From Mya arenaria (Eukaryota; Mollusca; Bivalvia; Myida; Myidae): DNA of 64,000 bases. This document shows positions 46,138 through 59,700 of this stretch, one piece after another. The position numbers and the translations under genes are program-made. The notes beneath the pieces are model-generated. The model saw nothing but the letters and a program-made list of their open reading frames with translations, was not told the origin of the DNA and did no database searches. The DNA lies in assembly GCF_026914265.1 (NCBI RefSeq), contig NC_069138.1, positions 26,751,262 through 26,815,261 on the forward strand, read 5' to 3'. Each line of letters opens with the position of its first letter. The first letter of the stretch is position 1.

Positions 46138-47176
46138 AGAAATTATTAAAATCAGACACAGAGATTTTTAATGCCACCCTGTCTCACAATGGCTGACTGA
46201 AACCCATTGAGAGCAGGCTGCTTGACTGCATTTGATGGTATATGGTTTCAGAGAACAGTGAATGCTGGATAGAAGCTGTGAAGATAGGCTGATTTCCTAG
46301 CTGGCTGGGTCAGTTGCTGATTGTCTCAGTTGAGGGGGGGGGGGAGAGGGGGGGGAAGTTGTTCTTATATTAGCAAGCTGCCCTACGCTGAACCATTTTT
46401 AGTTAAAGAGGCAGTCTGTTTGTGGGGACCAGACGGGTGACGCACACTCAATGTTAGACAGTCATGTGCGGAATTCAAATTTATTTACCTTGGCTTTGGG
46501 TGGTAATGTGATGATTTTGGGTTTGCCTTCTTGGTGTTGTTATGTGTTTTGACCAGGACAGGCCTGGAGTGATTGTAATTTGGCTGAATTGTTGTTAAGA
46601 GTTTTTCCATGGAATGTATCCTTTGTTTGGATTATGTTGCATTTATTGCTGACATTGACTTCACTTTTCTAGTTGTATTTAAAGGAAGATTTATTTTACA
46701 TGGCTGATCCTTGACTATCAAAAAAGTGTAACATCAGCTCTGTCGAGCTATTTAGCGACTTACAGTTTTAAAATCTGCTATGGACATGTGATTTATAGCC
46801 ATTTATTTCTCTTGTGTTATACTAATACTAATCACAGACAAAGCTCAGAGTGCTCAAGTGTATTTTAAGTCATATAAACACAAAACTGTTGGGGGATTTT
46901 CATTGTGGCAGGGTTTTTCAGAAACTGTTGACATAATAACCAATAAATAATTACATTTTTCTCAAGTTTTTGTCTTCATTCCTCAGCAAAATCTTTTTAA
47001 AAAGGCGATTGATATGTTTATTACAATGATACAAACAAAACATCAGTACTTTTTTATGTTTTATTACATGATAGTTATATAAATGCCACAATTTCTCCCT
47101 GATTAAAAGAAAGCAATAATAAAAAACAAACAGAGAAGAGACCCTCATAATTACTAAAGGCGTACAAAAATAATAT
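46138..47176. other. no gene recognised
   Basis: Contains G-rich runs around 46335-46360. No gene or named element is seen. Confidence 0.5.
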
Positions 47177-47465
47177 GTTTGTTTCCGGTTTAATGCCCCT
47201 CCAAAAATAGGGAAGGTAGGTCAGAAATTCTATTTATAAGTCAAATTGTGTCTTTTCTTTCTGTTACCAATAAATATAAACTATATGCTTAGGAACATCT
47301 ATACAATCGATATAAGCATCACTGGTATTTTTAAAGCCCAAACCACTTCATTTTGTACTTTTAAAAGAAAAATTCCAACAAATGACAAGAAAAAAATTTC
47401 AAGGCAATAAAATGGTTTACAGTCCAGGCCAAACACTAGGGTATGTCAGGAAACCGGAAACAAAC
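47177..47465. mobile_element. MITE-like element, 15-bp perfect TIRs
   Basis: GTTTGTTTCCGGTTT at 47177-47191 is mirrored by AAACCGGAAACAAAC at 47451-47465. The interior has AATAGGGAAGGTAGGTC and CACTAGGGTATGTC, echoing the GGGTAACC / CCTACC character of the element at 13629. It is non-coding. Confidence 0.6.
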
Positions 47466-48931
47466 TTTTGTTTTTTATGCCTAAAATACCTGTACCTACA
47501 AAATTTTGAACACCATTAAAATTTGTAATATAGTACAACAGCTCTAACTTTTTTCAACAGCTATTCCTTACAACAATACCCTCTTATAAATTCAGTAATT
47601 TAAACTCAATTATTCAAGAGCACCACATGCAGTTGCCAACACTCCATCTGTTGTTTTTCTGTCAGAAAGGGGAATAACCCAACAAATATAAAAGCCAGAG
47701 TTATGGACAGTGCTTTACATGCCCTTAATGTCTCTGGCAGCAAGTTTACTAAGTTTCATCTGAAAATGTTCAACACTTTCAACAAGGTTTAGGTCTTGCA
47801 CACAAACGACACCAAGACTATCATATTAACACAATACCTTGACGAGCTCATCAAATATGTACCATCTGTTATGCATGTTAAAAACATGGCACAAATAATA
47901 ATAAATATCTACAAGTAAAACTATTTACAATTTTGAGCATACGGTAAGAAGTTATTTACATATAAAGACAACTATAAAAAATAAATAACTACGGATATTC
48001 ATGATCGATAAAAATGTCATAATTTGCAGGGTTGTTTTCTTTAAATTGAGGGATATATGCACTCCAATATTCTGTGTCCATATAGGTATGTTTTGTTCCA
48101 GACAAATATTACACACATGTTCCCATACCAATACTTTTGAAATTTTACAACTGTTTCAAATACACGTTCATAACTACAATAGTATTTACAATAATGAAAG
48201 AAATTGAGTGGTTTCAAGAAAAAAATAAAAGAAAATATTTTCCCATGGACAATCAGCAAAATACCGAGATCTCGCCACACTACAAAACAAAGAAAGGAAT
48301 ATGCCTAAAACGTTAATGAAGAGATTGACCAGATCAAAGAACAACCTGATACAGATTGACATTAAATTCATGTAATACCCAATGTATGCCAACCAAAGAT
48401 TCGCAGACTGTAATGTCCACTTTATCTTTGCTGTTTTTCTGTTGATGTGACATAAGATTATATATTAGCTATAACAAGGAAGATTCTAATGTCGATCAAT
48501 TCTAGGAAAATGCCCTCGAGATGTATACAGAATTGGCCAATTGTTCAGAACAGTTTAACATCATCGTTGTCAAAATCATTACCGCTCTGGAAGTTTAATG
48601 CGTATACTTGTGATCTGCTGTATTTCTAACAAGATTTGAGACCACTGTTTCAGCTTTACGTGTTTAAATAGTTTAATATGTGAGCACACCATCATACAGT
48701 AATGGTCTAAAAGTTAACAACATCGTTGATTCCATTGTTAACTTTAACAAAGTTCTCAACAATCAGTCCAATGTCAGCTTCAAATGTATTTTAATTCAGT
48801 ATGTGTAGAATGTAAAAATGTAAAAGCATTCCACATTGTTGACACCTGGTTTGCACATAAAAGTTCAAGAAATTGTTCAGAGCCAAGGGCCCGCTTCAGT
48901 AACGATGAACTTTAGCAGTTAAAAATGTTAA
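47466..48931. other. no gene recognised
   Basis: AT-rich intergenic sequence. Nothing supportable was found. Confidence 0.5.
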
Positions 48932-49310
48932 CAGGAGAAGTCGTACCAATACAAACTTGTACCGATACAAAGTCGTACAAGATTTGGAAAGTCGGCCCAG
49001 ATATGTTATATCCCAGAAGTATCCTGTATGCAGGTAAAGGGTGAACAGCAGATAGTTTTTTCTGCAGATTTATTGATAACTTGCAATATAAGTGTTCTTA
49101 ATTGGGCCTTAATTCAGAAATAATGAAATAAATACATGAATTCAATATGATATTCATCAATATGATATTTACTAACAAATATCAAAATACTGAATCATGT
49201 AAAGATTATAGAACATTGAAGTTTTACTAAATAACGCATATAAGGGACGACTTCTCTGAATTATGGTTGACTTCTAAGTGGTACGAGCTCAAAGTGGTGC
49301 GACTTCTCTG
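48932..49310. mobile_element. possible short TIR element
   Basis: CAGGAGAAGTCGTACCA at the left and TGGTGCGACTTCTCTG at the right are inverted with a few mismatches, and further GTCGTAC / GTACGA strings lie inside. It is about 380 bp and non-coding. No target duplication was identified. Confidence 0.4.
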
Positions 49311-49807
49311 AAATCTTAAAAATGAACACATTTTCGGCAATAAAAAATCAACCTAGTTGCCATTTGAGACCAGAGGTTTAAATATATCCTTCAATAAAAT
49401 AGGCCCTACACACCATTCAAGGAATTGGACCCACTAATAAGCTCATTTTCTGATGACTCCATTTACCATGTTTAATTTCATCACCCAATACAGTTTTTGT
49501 ACACTTTGAAAGATTTCTCATCGCTGATAACTAATGTGTACAATAAATGGCCAAAAGTACAATATACATAATGCTTTTACAGTTTGCATATTAACTTTCA
49601 TTTCTCTTTATATCAACTAAAATCTGATAAAAAATATTTTACAATCTTTGAAGGATGAAATTTTTTTTTTATATTTTAGGTTGTTTTTTTTCACTTTCTT
49701 TTTCTTAACACAAAACTCTTCAAAAATAATGCAAAGATAACATGGATTCACCAGGCATGCATAATTCACATATTTGTGGGTCCAACCTCTTGATTTGACA
49801 AAAATGA
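49311..49807 (-). other. 3' flank or 3' UTR of DAXX homologue
   Basis: AT-rich sequence directly after the DAXX stop on the coding strand. Candidate polyadenylation signals are ATTAAA near 49466 and AATAAA near 49064. None is close to the stop, so a long 3' UTR is possible. Confidence 0.35.
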
Positions 49808-52503
49808 TCACTCTGAATCTGACAAAACAATTACAGGGCCTGTTGAGTCTGGCTCTTGGTAGCTCTCAATTAATCCGGCATTTTCATCATCAGACCAAAG
49901 CTGTTCGCTTTTACAAATCTTCGGAGTAAAAGAAGGCTTTAAAATCTTGGGACCAGAGGCTCTTCCCTCCTTCCTGTCCTGAGTGGTTACAAGTTTATCA
50001 TTTTTTTCATTGTTTGCCGGAATATTCAGTTTAACCATCCGAACCTGACTGTCATCACTTACAGTACTGGAAATTTCTTCTTCACTGTCATGTTTTTTCT
50101 CAGATTTTTCCTCAGCATCAATAATGTTAGGTTTAATGGGTTTTCTTTCTTTGTCTAATTGGATATCTACTTCAGTCAGTTCTCTAGTTATATTGCACTT
50201 GTCTTGTTTGTTCCCCTTGTTCACAGAATTGTTTTTGGATTTATCAACAGTGATGTTATTCTGAACCGAATCTTGCATCTCTTTGACATTTGGACTGAAA
50301 TTTTCAACATCATTTTCATCTGAACTAGTTATATCATTAAATATATCAGAAACACTTTCTAAACTGTAAGAATTGCACTGCTGAATACAAGTCTCAGAAA
50401 TCTCTACAGCACATTTGTTTCCAACAGTTTCATTGGATGAGGGAGGTTCGGAATTTTTGGATTTTACAGAAAACTGTGCACCGTAATTTCCTTCTATTTT
50501 CTCAATCTTAACATCAAGCAATCCTGAGATTTTATCTGATTTTCCCTGATTCTTTGCTTTTATATCATCCTCATTTGGTTCAATAATGATAACATCACTG
50601 TCTGAACGCTTCAATTGTCTCTGTTGCTTATGAGAGCTCTTTTTACTACAAGCATTATCAATCACAATGAGATCGGCCGAATCAGCGTGTGTATGAGATT
50701 TTTTCTTCCGCGGATCTTCAATGCCACGATGTTTAGTCTCTTTAAATCCCTTACTAAATGAACCTGTGCCACTACCACTTTTTACAGTTCTGACTTTCAA
50801 TATCTGAACCTGGGTTGGATGGAATGTCGAGGGAATTATGGTTTTGGATTCTGTTGAAAGACATTTTTGTGATTTAAATTGTGGAAGATTTGACCGCCGT
50901 CCTTCAGGGTGATGTTGTTTGACATAGCGTTGCAAAGGAGGAGAAATGTCTGTGGTTTGTTTCTTAATATTGCCTGATTGATTTTGCAAACCTTTTTCTG
51001 TCAACGTCTTCTTCAACTTGTTTAAATTGTTCAACTTTGTCACCAGCTCCTGGAAGTTCCCTCCCAGCATTGACTGGGAAACTCTCTTTGAAGGTTCTAT
51101 GTTTTTCTTTTCATGGGGATAAGTGGGTGTGACAATTGTTGTGTTCCATGAGAATTTTGGTGAACAAGCATTTTTAGGCGGAGATACTTTTGAAGTGCCC
51201 TTAGTTGGCGAACCAGAGCTGGCAGTTGATCCAGGAGATGTCTGCAACTTTTCACCTCTTGCTTTTTCGCTTGAGCCGGTTTTGAATGATTGTGTAGGTG
51301 AGGTTTTTACAGGTGCATGCGAACTCCTTGTTAAATTTGTTTCAGCCTGTGAACACATAAACGACTGAAATGGCATGATAGGGGAGGTTTTTATTTGTTG
51401 ATTGTTTACATTTAATGCTTTATTTGAGGTATTTATTTTGGGAGATACATTAATGTGAGCATTTCCTGATAAAGATGACTTCATGTTAGCTGATATTGAA
51501 CTGTCAAAGACAATTACATCATCATCATCATCATCTGATTGAATATCAATAACATCTTCACCAAGCTCTTCACCTAAACCTTTAATATAACCCTGAGGCT
51601 GATCTTCATCATTTATGCCTGAGAATTTTACTTCTTTTGTCCCTCTTGTTTGTTCATGCAAATGGTCTGTTTGTTCCTCTTTCTGGACTTTTTCAGAATA
51701 ACTCCCCCCTTCTTCACTATTCTTCTGTTGGTCAGACGGTTTCATTCCACCCTTCTCTGAACTGATATCAGTCCTCATCTCTTCATCGTCGTCTTCATCA
51801 TCATCACTTAATATGGTCACCATGATAGTGTGAACTCTACTATGAGCCAGCTTGACCACCTGATCCTTCGTCTTCACTTTACCTTTCTCAGCTGACCTAT
51901 GCTCTGTTGTTCCCTTCTTATTCTCAGGTGTTGAAACCTGTTTACATGCATCAATCTTAGTTGTTTTCTCAACTCCACTTTTTCTTTCCGGCGTTAAACA
52001 CTCTATATCACTCTTAGCTTTTTCAACTTTACTTTCATCAGAATTTTCAATGTCCATTGTTGCTGAAGAATTGAGTTTTGCTTCAGTTTCAAAAGCATTT
52101 TCTGGATTCTTATCTCCTCTGACTGCGCTATCTACCGTTTCATCTCCTCTGACTAAGCAATTTTCTACTCCATCTTCACTGACCATGCTATTTTCCATAC
52201 CCTCCGTCTCCATTGTTTCTTCATCAATCATTTCACAATCAACATCTTCACTAAGAATCACCACAGGGGAAGAATCACTCTTTCCAAGTGTGTCTTCTGT
52301 ATGCGGTTTCTCTTCATCATTCAGGTTTATCGCATCGCTTAGTTTTTGTTTCTTCTGTTCTATATTATCAGCTACTGTGTCACTTGAGACATCTTTCCTC
52401 TTCAGTCCAAGAACTTCGTTGAATGGAATCTCCTTACATTGTTCATCAGCTAGTGAGGTGCCGGGGCTCATGAAGCGTTTTCTTTCCCCACTTTCAACGT
52501 TTT
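49808..52503 (-). CDS. DAXX: DAXX large last exon with multiple SUMO-interacting motifs
   Basis: 2696 bp, with acceptor TTTTCAG|AAAACG, coding about 898 residues (ENVESGERKRF...) and a TGA stop. The protein is Ser/Lys/Glu-rich and looks disordered. SIM-like hydrophobic cores next to acidic or Ser residues are VVILSED (52264-52244), VTILSDDD (51820-51797), VIDIQSDDD and VIVFDSS (51553-51497), LIVID (50671-50657), VIIIEPNEDD (50593-50564) and the terminal VIVLSDSE (49834-49811). A consensus SUMO-acceptor site VKIE lies in LLDVKIEKIE, and PRKKK is a likely nuclear localisation signal. SPxx and SDxE sites suggest CDK and CK2 phosphorylation. No frame break is seen over 2.7 kb, which supports selection. 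Confidence 0.9.
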
Positions 52504-55500
52504 CTGAAAATACAGGAAACATGGTTAACACATTATTTATTTGAGACAGAACAACGTTTGCAAATATTACTAAACTGAAAATATGCCTTAATTACTTTTT
52601 ACAAAAATCTAAATATTAAAGGACAGAAAGAGATAATCGTTGAAACTGACATAATATTTACACTAAAATAAATGTTTTGTTCTATAACAGGCAGTTTAAA
52701 TTCTGTAAACTATCGTAAAAATAAACTGAAAAAAAACCACCAACTAAAATTAAGTTTCCAATAATTTGCTGTTTTTAAAAATAGACCCCACAATCAAACC
52801 AAACAGAAACAGGTCATACAATAACTCTGTGTACAAAACTGAATAATAAATGTGAGGAGAGAGCAAACAATGAAACAGAGGAAAGGAACTCTGACATTTC
52901 CACTGTAACAATTTACGTACCCAGGTACTGTAAATGCTAGTAAAAAAAGGAACCTGAACACTTTTACTTTAACATATTGTACATCTAAGTCATAAAAAAA
53001 AAATCGGACACTTTCACTGCAACATACTCTGACATTTTCACTGTAACAATTTACATACCCAGGTACTGTAGATGTTAGTCAAAAAAGGAACCCGAGCACT
53101 TTTACTTTAACATATTGTACATGTAAGTCATAAAAATAATAAAAATCGGACACTTTCACTGCAACATACTGTTGAATCATAAAGGAACTCGGACACTTTC
53201 ACTGCAACATACTGAACATTTGAGTCATAAAGGAACTCACTTCAACATACTGTACATGTAAGTCATTGAGGAACTTGTACACTTTTACTGCAACATACTG
53301 TACATGTAAGTCATTGAGGAACTTGTACACTTTTACTGCAACATACTGTACATGTAAGTCATTGAGGAACTTGTACACTTTTACTGCAACATACTGTACA
53401 TGTAAGTCATTGAGGAACTTGTACACTTTTACTGCAACATACTGTACATGTAAGTCATTGAGGAACTTGTACACTTTTACTGCAACATACTGTACATGTA
53501 AGTCATTGAGGAACTTGTACACTTTTACTGCAACATACTGTACATGTAAGTCATTGAGGAACTTGTACACTTTTACTGCAACATACTGTACATGTAAGTC
53601 ATTGAGGAACTAGGACACTTTTACTGCAACATACTGTACATGTAAGTCATTGAGGAACTCGGACACTTTTACTGCAACATACTGTACATGTAAGTCATTG
53701 AGGAACTCGGACACTTTTACTGCAACATACTGTACATGTAAGTCATTAAGGAACTCAGACACTTTTACTACAACATACTGTACATGTAAGTCATTAAGAA
53801 ACTTAGACGATATAATAATTACTGCATCAGAGCTTTTTCAAAATGCTTCCCCAACTTCAGGAAATGTTTAAAAAAAGAATAGTCATTATCTCAAATTTGA
53901 ATTTTGAATGAAAATAAATATAATTCTGAATTTATAAAATGTTTACATTTACAGCTATCTTCCAGTTAAAAACAAAAGACTACATGTTCCTTTCAGAAAA
54001 ATGTTAGTCTAATACAAATAACACTGTTACACTGTAACTCAAAATGTTATTCAAAAAAGTATTATCTACCACTATTAATTGACTGTTACCATGGTTTCCA
54101 TGTTTTTTTTATTCATATCAATTTCTTAAAAAGAAATGTTAAATGTTACAGACTACTTATTGCTGTGTCAATTCCCCATAGATATACTTAAGTTTCTATT
54201 TCAACTCCCTTTTTTCATCTGAACTAAATATGTAAATTTGGCATGGACGGGTAGAAATTATGCACCGGGTACCAGGTTCTTATATACCCTAATATAAATT
54301 TCATGCAGCATAATAAACATGACATAGTATATGCACTGTTCTATCTATTGTTTAAAGCAGAATGAAGTTGCCATTTTGTAACAAATACAGCTTGAATTTA
54401 TTTTCATTGTTTTTGCAAAATGAAAAGCAAATTGAAGTTTTTATGAAAAAGAAAGGCCTTTTAATTTGTTTTATCAAGCAGCAGGCAACAGAGATGATGT
54501 AAAACCACCTATTCAGTACCAAAGGTTAGAGAGTATTGTTCACAGGGTACTTAAATTGTACCCTTGTCTGCAGGTACCCGGATCCCTTACATGCCATGAA
54601 AGTAAACCACATAATATACCGTAAATGTCCAGTTAAATATGTGCCATGTGCTCGTATTTTAGAAAACCCTGTGTGCTTAAAAAGAACCATTTTTTGGCTC
54701 ATTTAGCAAACTTTTAAAAATGCTCGTAATGAAATGAATAGTCTGGTTTAGAGTTAACAAGAGGCACATCAGTGCCTGTGCTCCACTGGCCAAAAGGTTC
54801 AAGCAAAGACCACCTAACGAACATTTTCGTCAAGTTTCATAGAAATACAATCATCAATTTTTGAGGAGAAGTTATTTAAAAAAAAAATTTACTTTAATAG
54901 CTCTGGCTGCCATGTTGTGCAGTGGACCGAAATGATTTGGGCAATTTGAGTAAAGGAGCACCAAACAAACATTTCTGTCAAGTTTTATCGAAAAAAGGTC
55001 ATCGGTTTCGACGACAAGTCGTATAAAGTTTTTTTTATTTTTTAGCTCTGGCAGCCATGGTGTGCAGTGGACTGGAACCATTTAACAAATTTTGGTTAAT
55101 GACCACCCAAGGAACATTTCTGTCAAGTTTCATCAAAATCTGATCATCGGTTAACATTTAATCTGAATAGATTATGAAGCAAATATCTAACCTGAACAAG
55201 AACTGACGAGATAGAATCGACTTGGTGTTTCACTTACACTTTTCGGCCATTTAAGTTACTAAAAATATCTGTTTCATAAACTTTCAGAATGTCACTTAAA
55301 CGAAAATTAATGTTCAGTCTATATATACTTTCCTATGTATAAATGCAAGGTTTTTAAATTGATCTTTTTGTGAGAACTTTATGCTTATATGTTTACTCAT
55401 AACTTTTTATTGTTTAAAAATTATTTAAAGATGCTATACGTGAAAAATTAAGACATTATTTTTTTTCTATTAAAGGGAGGTAATTCAGTAGTAAAATGTA

Positions 55501-56749
55501 ATCAAAGCTATTAAAGCATGGCATTTCTTTTCTAACCATGTTGATATTATTACAGTCTATTCAAGCAAGATGCCTTTTGTTTTTACATAGTACCCATAGG
55601 TTCTGAAAAACAAGGAGCACTATTCCCAACAGAAGGATGTCACTCCCTATCACTGCATGAGCATCATAATAAAGAAATGTTTACTCAAACTGCAAGCTGC
55701 TCAATTGAAATAGGTATTTACCTCAAGCATACAGTTTTATAATGTGGCAAAATAGTCAGACTACTAGATTGTCATTCTGACTAGTAAAATATGCCATTAT
55801 GCTAGTCCAACTGGCTAGTAGGTTAAAATGTTTTTCGTGAAGACTGCGGACGAGAAGTCCTTAAAGGTTTTTCTATTTTTAACTCTCGCAGCCATGTTGT
55901 GCAGCGGACCGGAACCATTTGGGCAATTTTGGTTAAAGGGCATCCCGATGAACATTTATGTAAAGTTTCATCAAAATCTGATAATCGGTTTCTGAGAAGA
56001 TGTAGTTTAACGTTTTTTTCTATTCTTAGCTCTGGTGCCCATGTTGTGCAGCAGACCAGAACTGTTTGGGCTATTTTGGTTAAGGACTACCCAAGTAACA
56101 TTTCTGTCAAGTTTCATTGCAATACGATCATCGGTTTCTGAGGAGAAGTCGTTTAAAGGTTTTTCTATTTTTACCTCTGGGGGCCATCTTGTGCAGTGGA
56201 CCGAAACCATTGAAGCAAATTTGATAAAGGACCATCCAAGGAACATTTCTGTTAAGTTTCATCAAAATCTGATCATCGGTTTCTGAGAATATGTTCTTTA
56301 AAGGTTTTTCTATTTTTTTGCCCTGGCAGCCATGTTGTGCAGCGGACCGGAACCATTTGAGCAATTTTGGTTAAGGACCACCCAAGGAACAATTCTGTCA
56401 AGTTTCATCAAAATCTGCCAATCCGTTTCAGAGGAGATGTCGTTTAAAGATTTTGCTATTTTTAGCTGTGGCGGCCATATTGTGCAATGGACCAGAACCA
56501 TTTGAGCAATTTTAATAAAGGACCACCCAAGGAACATTACTGTCAAGTTTCATCAAAATCTGCCGAACCGTTTCAGAGGAGATGTCGTTTAAAGATTTTG
56601 CTATTTTTAGCTCTGGCGGCCATATTGTGCAATGGACCGGAACCATTTGAGCAATTTTGGTAAAGGACCACCAAAGGAACATTCCTGTGAAGTTTTGTCA
56701 AAATCCGCTTATCAGTTTCAGAGAAGATGTCGTTTAAAGTAAAAGTTTA

Positions 56750-56781
<32 letters not shown>

Positions 56782-59700
56782 CTCACGACGGAAAATCTGT
56801 GACGACATAAGCTCCATGGCCTTCGGCCAGTGGAGCTAAAAATATGAATTATCAACTACGCTTGTCACATTTAGGTTGTAGGCATAGTCAAAAGCCTGTG
56901 AATGACCATCAGTATCTGCTGCATTTTAGCTGTATACACCCTCTGGTGTGTCAATCAATAAAATGGTCCACTGTAAATGGCTTCATTTATATGAATACAC
57001 TAAGAATATACATTATGGTGTATAACACATGATGCTTCACATCAGAACAAATTGATTCTTCTTTTTTTTGAGCTTAGAGTTAATCAGTTAATTCATGTCT
57101 GAATTGGAAAATAGACCCACAAAAATACCCTCGGCTTCTATATTATGGCATGCACATTTTAATAGGACATTCACAGAATGTAAAGAAATTTTGAAGGTAA
57201 ACCAGAAAAAATATATGAAGCTAACAAAGGTGAAATAGTGTAAGGAAATATAACAACATGGTCGAAACAAGAGTCACGTTCAGCAAACGCTCATCTATTT
57301 TTTTCAGTTGAAAAAGGGGCTTACTTCAACATTTATTAGAGCCAGATTTAAGGGACTTTTTGTACATGAGCTAATTGTCACTGGCAACATTGTGTTCCAA
57401 GTTATATTTAAATATCGTTAACAGTGTTAAGTGTCTAGTTTCAAGTGTTTTCATGCCTCCGACGACGCAGACAACGACACCACCTCCACTTTTTTCTTTG
57501 AAAGAAAAGCTACAAAAAATCCAAAAGAAGTTCTGGCAACAGAAGAGTTGTTAACACACTAAGTTAAGACTAAAATATAGAAAAAAAACAACTCAGAAGT
57601 AAAACTTGAATACAAGATCCAAACCTGAACTCTTGTTGGTTTCTGTGAGTATAAAATAGAGTAGAAGAGTTTCATTTTTTGACAATTATTATATTATATT
57701 CACAGCCATTTTCTTACCTGATCAACTTAATTAGCGGACATAGGTTATTATTAAAAGTAACGATTAAGGCTACACATTGCACAATTAGGTTACTGTTCGT
57801 TAGTAGGTATTTTACAAGTGATATGTAAGGTATGCAATATCCAGATAGATGTATACATAAAACATAGAAAGTAATGTTTTCAAAAAACTGATACCATAAT
57901 AATTTATCATGCGGGAAAACTTTTAAGATAGACGATACTTAAATGCAGTTGATTGGGAATCATTGTACAGTATTATTTTTTTTACATTCAAAATGTCATT
58001 TTCTTCACAAGTTTTGAAATACAGTAAATAATATATAATATGCTTTCAAAACAATGATCCATAAGTAGAAATTTAATGATTCCCGAACATATGCGGATGA
58101 CCAAAAATTACAGTAAAATTAAAGAGAACCAAAGATGTAGTTACTGTGAAGTCAATAGTTTTTAATTCTTTCTTTTCTCAAATATTTAAATGGAATTTTT
58201 CATCTTATGTGATTTTTTATTTAACTCAACATTTCATGTTCGTAACACAACAAATTCTAGTCTGGATAGTATGCTTATTTTAATAAAGCTGTGCTCTGTC
58301 AAAATTAAAAAGCTATCACAATGAATACAATGCTTCTAATAACATGTAACTAAGGTAACAGGTAACAGTTATATAGGAGAAAAGTGTTGCAAAAGTCAAC
58401 GCACGTCTGTTGTTTAGTTTAAAATGGGACATGACTCAGCAATTATTAAAGTAAGAATTATGGACCATGCTACACATGAGCATATCATCTCTGTAAACGA
58501 GTGTACAAAGTTTCATTAGAATATCTTGTACTGTGTTTAAGTAATGGCCAAGTTTTTGCATGTTGTTCCCAACGATACCAAGGCTATCGTGACAATACCG
58601 CGACTTTTTTCCTTTGAAAAAAAAGACGAGCTAAATAAAAATAAAAGTTAGGGGTTTGACAAATAAATGGATTAATCTAGGTAACCTGGCTTGTAGGACG
58701 TGAGATCTGTCAGCAAGAATGAGCAACATTAAACATGAGAATTTTTTGGCGGTACATATTTTTAACCACTGCCTTAGCAACTAATATGATTATTACATGC
58801 AGCAAATAGCATGTTGTGTGACTTTTGTCACTGTTATTTTTAGAATCGAAGTGTTAAACTTTAGCAACATGTATAGTTAACAAAAAATATAAAAATGACT
58901 GTTCATCCATGTCACTTCATCTAAACATCATGTCATACCAAATTTTATGGTAGACAGTATGCACTATGCAGTTATAATGGATTTGAAATCAACTGTTTCA
59001 GTTTCATTTTCCCTGTGTACTGCACATACAGTATTAAAAGATTTAACCCATTTTTAAAAGAATACTCCTGCATAATATCTATCCTAGCCCATTATATACA
59101 GTTAAATATGTTACTTATTTTTTAATGAATAGCAAGCAATGATGAAATCTCCACCCCCAAAAACATTTTTAATATTCATTTTAGGAGATTGCCAAAATTA
59201 AAAAACAGGGGTACAAATACTATTTTTTCAAAATTCTGTAAGTATAAAACCAGAGTGGCAGAGTTTATTGATTAGCACTTTCAGGTAATTTAAGTGCTCT
59301 TACGGATTTCTTTCAATAAGAAATTTAACAATTGCACCATTTTACAAAGCATTCGTGCCCAAAAAAGGAAAGTGACATGCATGAACAAACTTTTATGCCC
59401 TACTTTTAACACAGTTAAGATAATCTCAGATCTCTTTAACTGTAAGCCTACAGGCCAAGTAAGGGCAATAATATTCACCTATTTCTATACAAGGACTACA
59501 GCCCAGCATGTTACCAGAGCCCACGATAATCTCCCCTGACTCCCGGGAAGCATCGCTCGAGCTTGTCTGCCACCCTGCAAATGCTGGAGACTTTGAGGAA
59601 CCAGAGTCATTAATCTCCCCTGTGTAAGCTGCACCGCCTCCAAACTTTCTCCCATCCTTGTTAAATCCGCTAATATTGTTCTCGCTGGAATGTTTTCCTT

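Larger units (their letters stand above)
52504..59478 (-). other. DAXX: DAXX intron of about 7 kb
   Basis: Joins exons in matching phase 1. It contains a 48-bp minisatellite (52915-53815) and a 2-kb hairpin-capped element (54756-56842). The stretches 53816-54755 and 56843-59478 are AT-rich with no supportable gene. A cassette exon in phase 1-1 cannot be excluded. Confidence 0.75.

Noticed and set aside
51123-52544. Plus-strand frames of 81 and 164 codons
   Set aside because: They are antisense shadows of the long DAXX exon, which has clear homology on the other strand.
53266-53871. Plus-strand frames NLYTFTATYCTCKSLR and NSDTFTATYCTCKSLR
   Set aside because: They are translations of the 48-bp minisatellite on the strand opposite to the gene.
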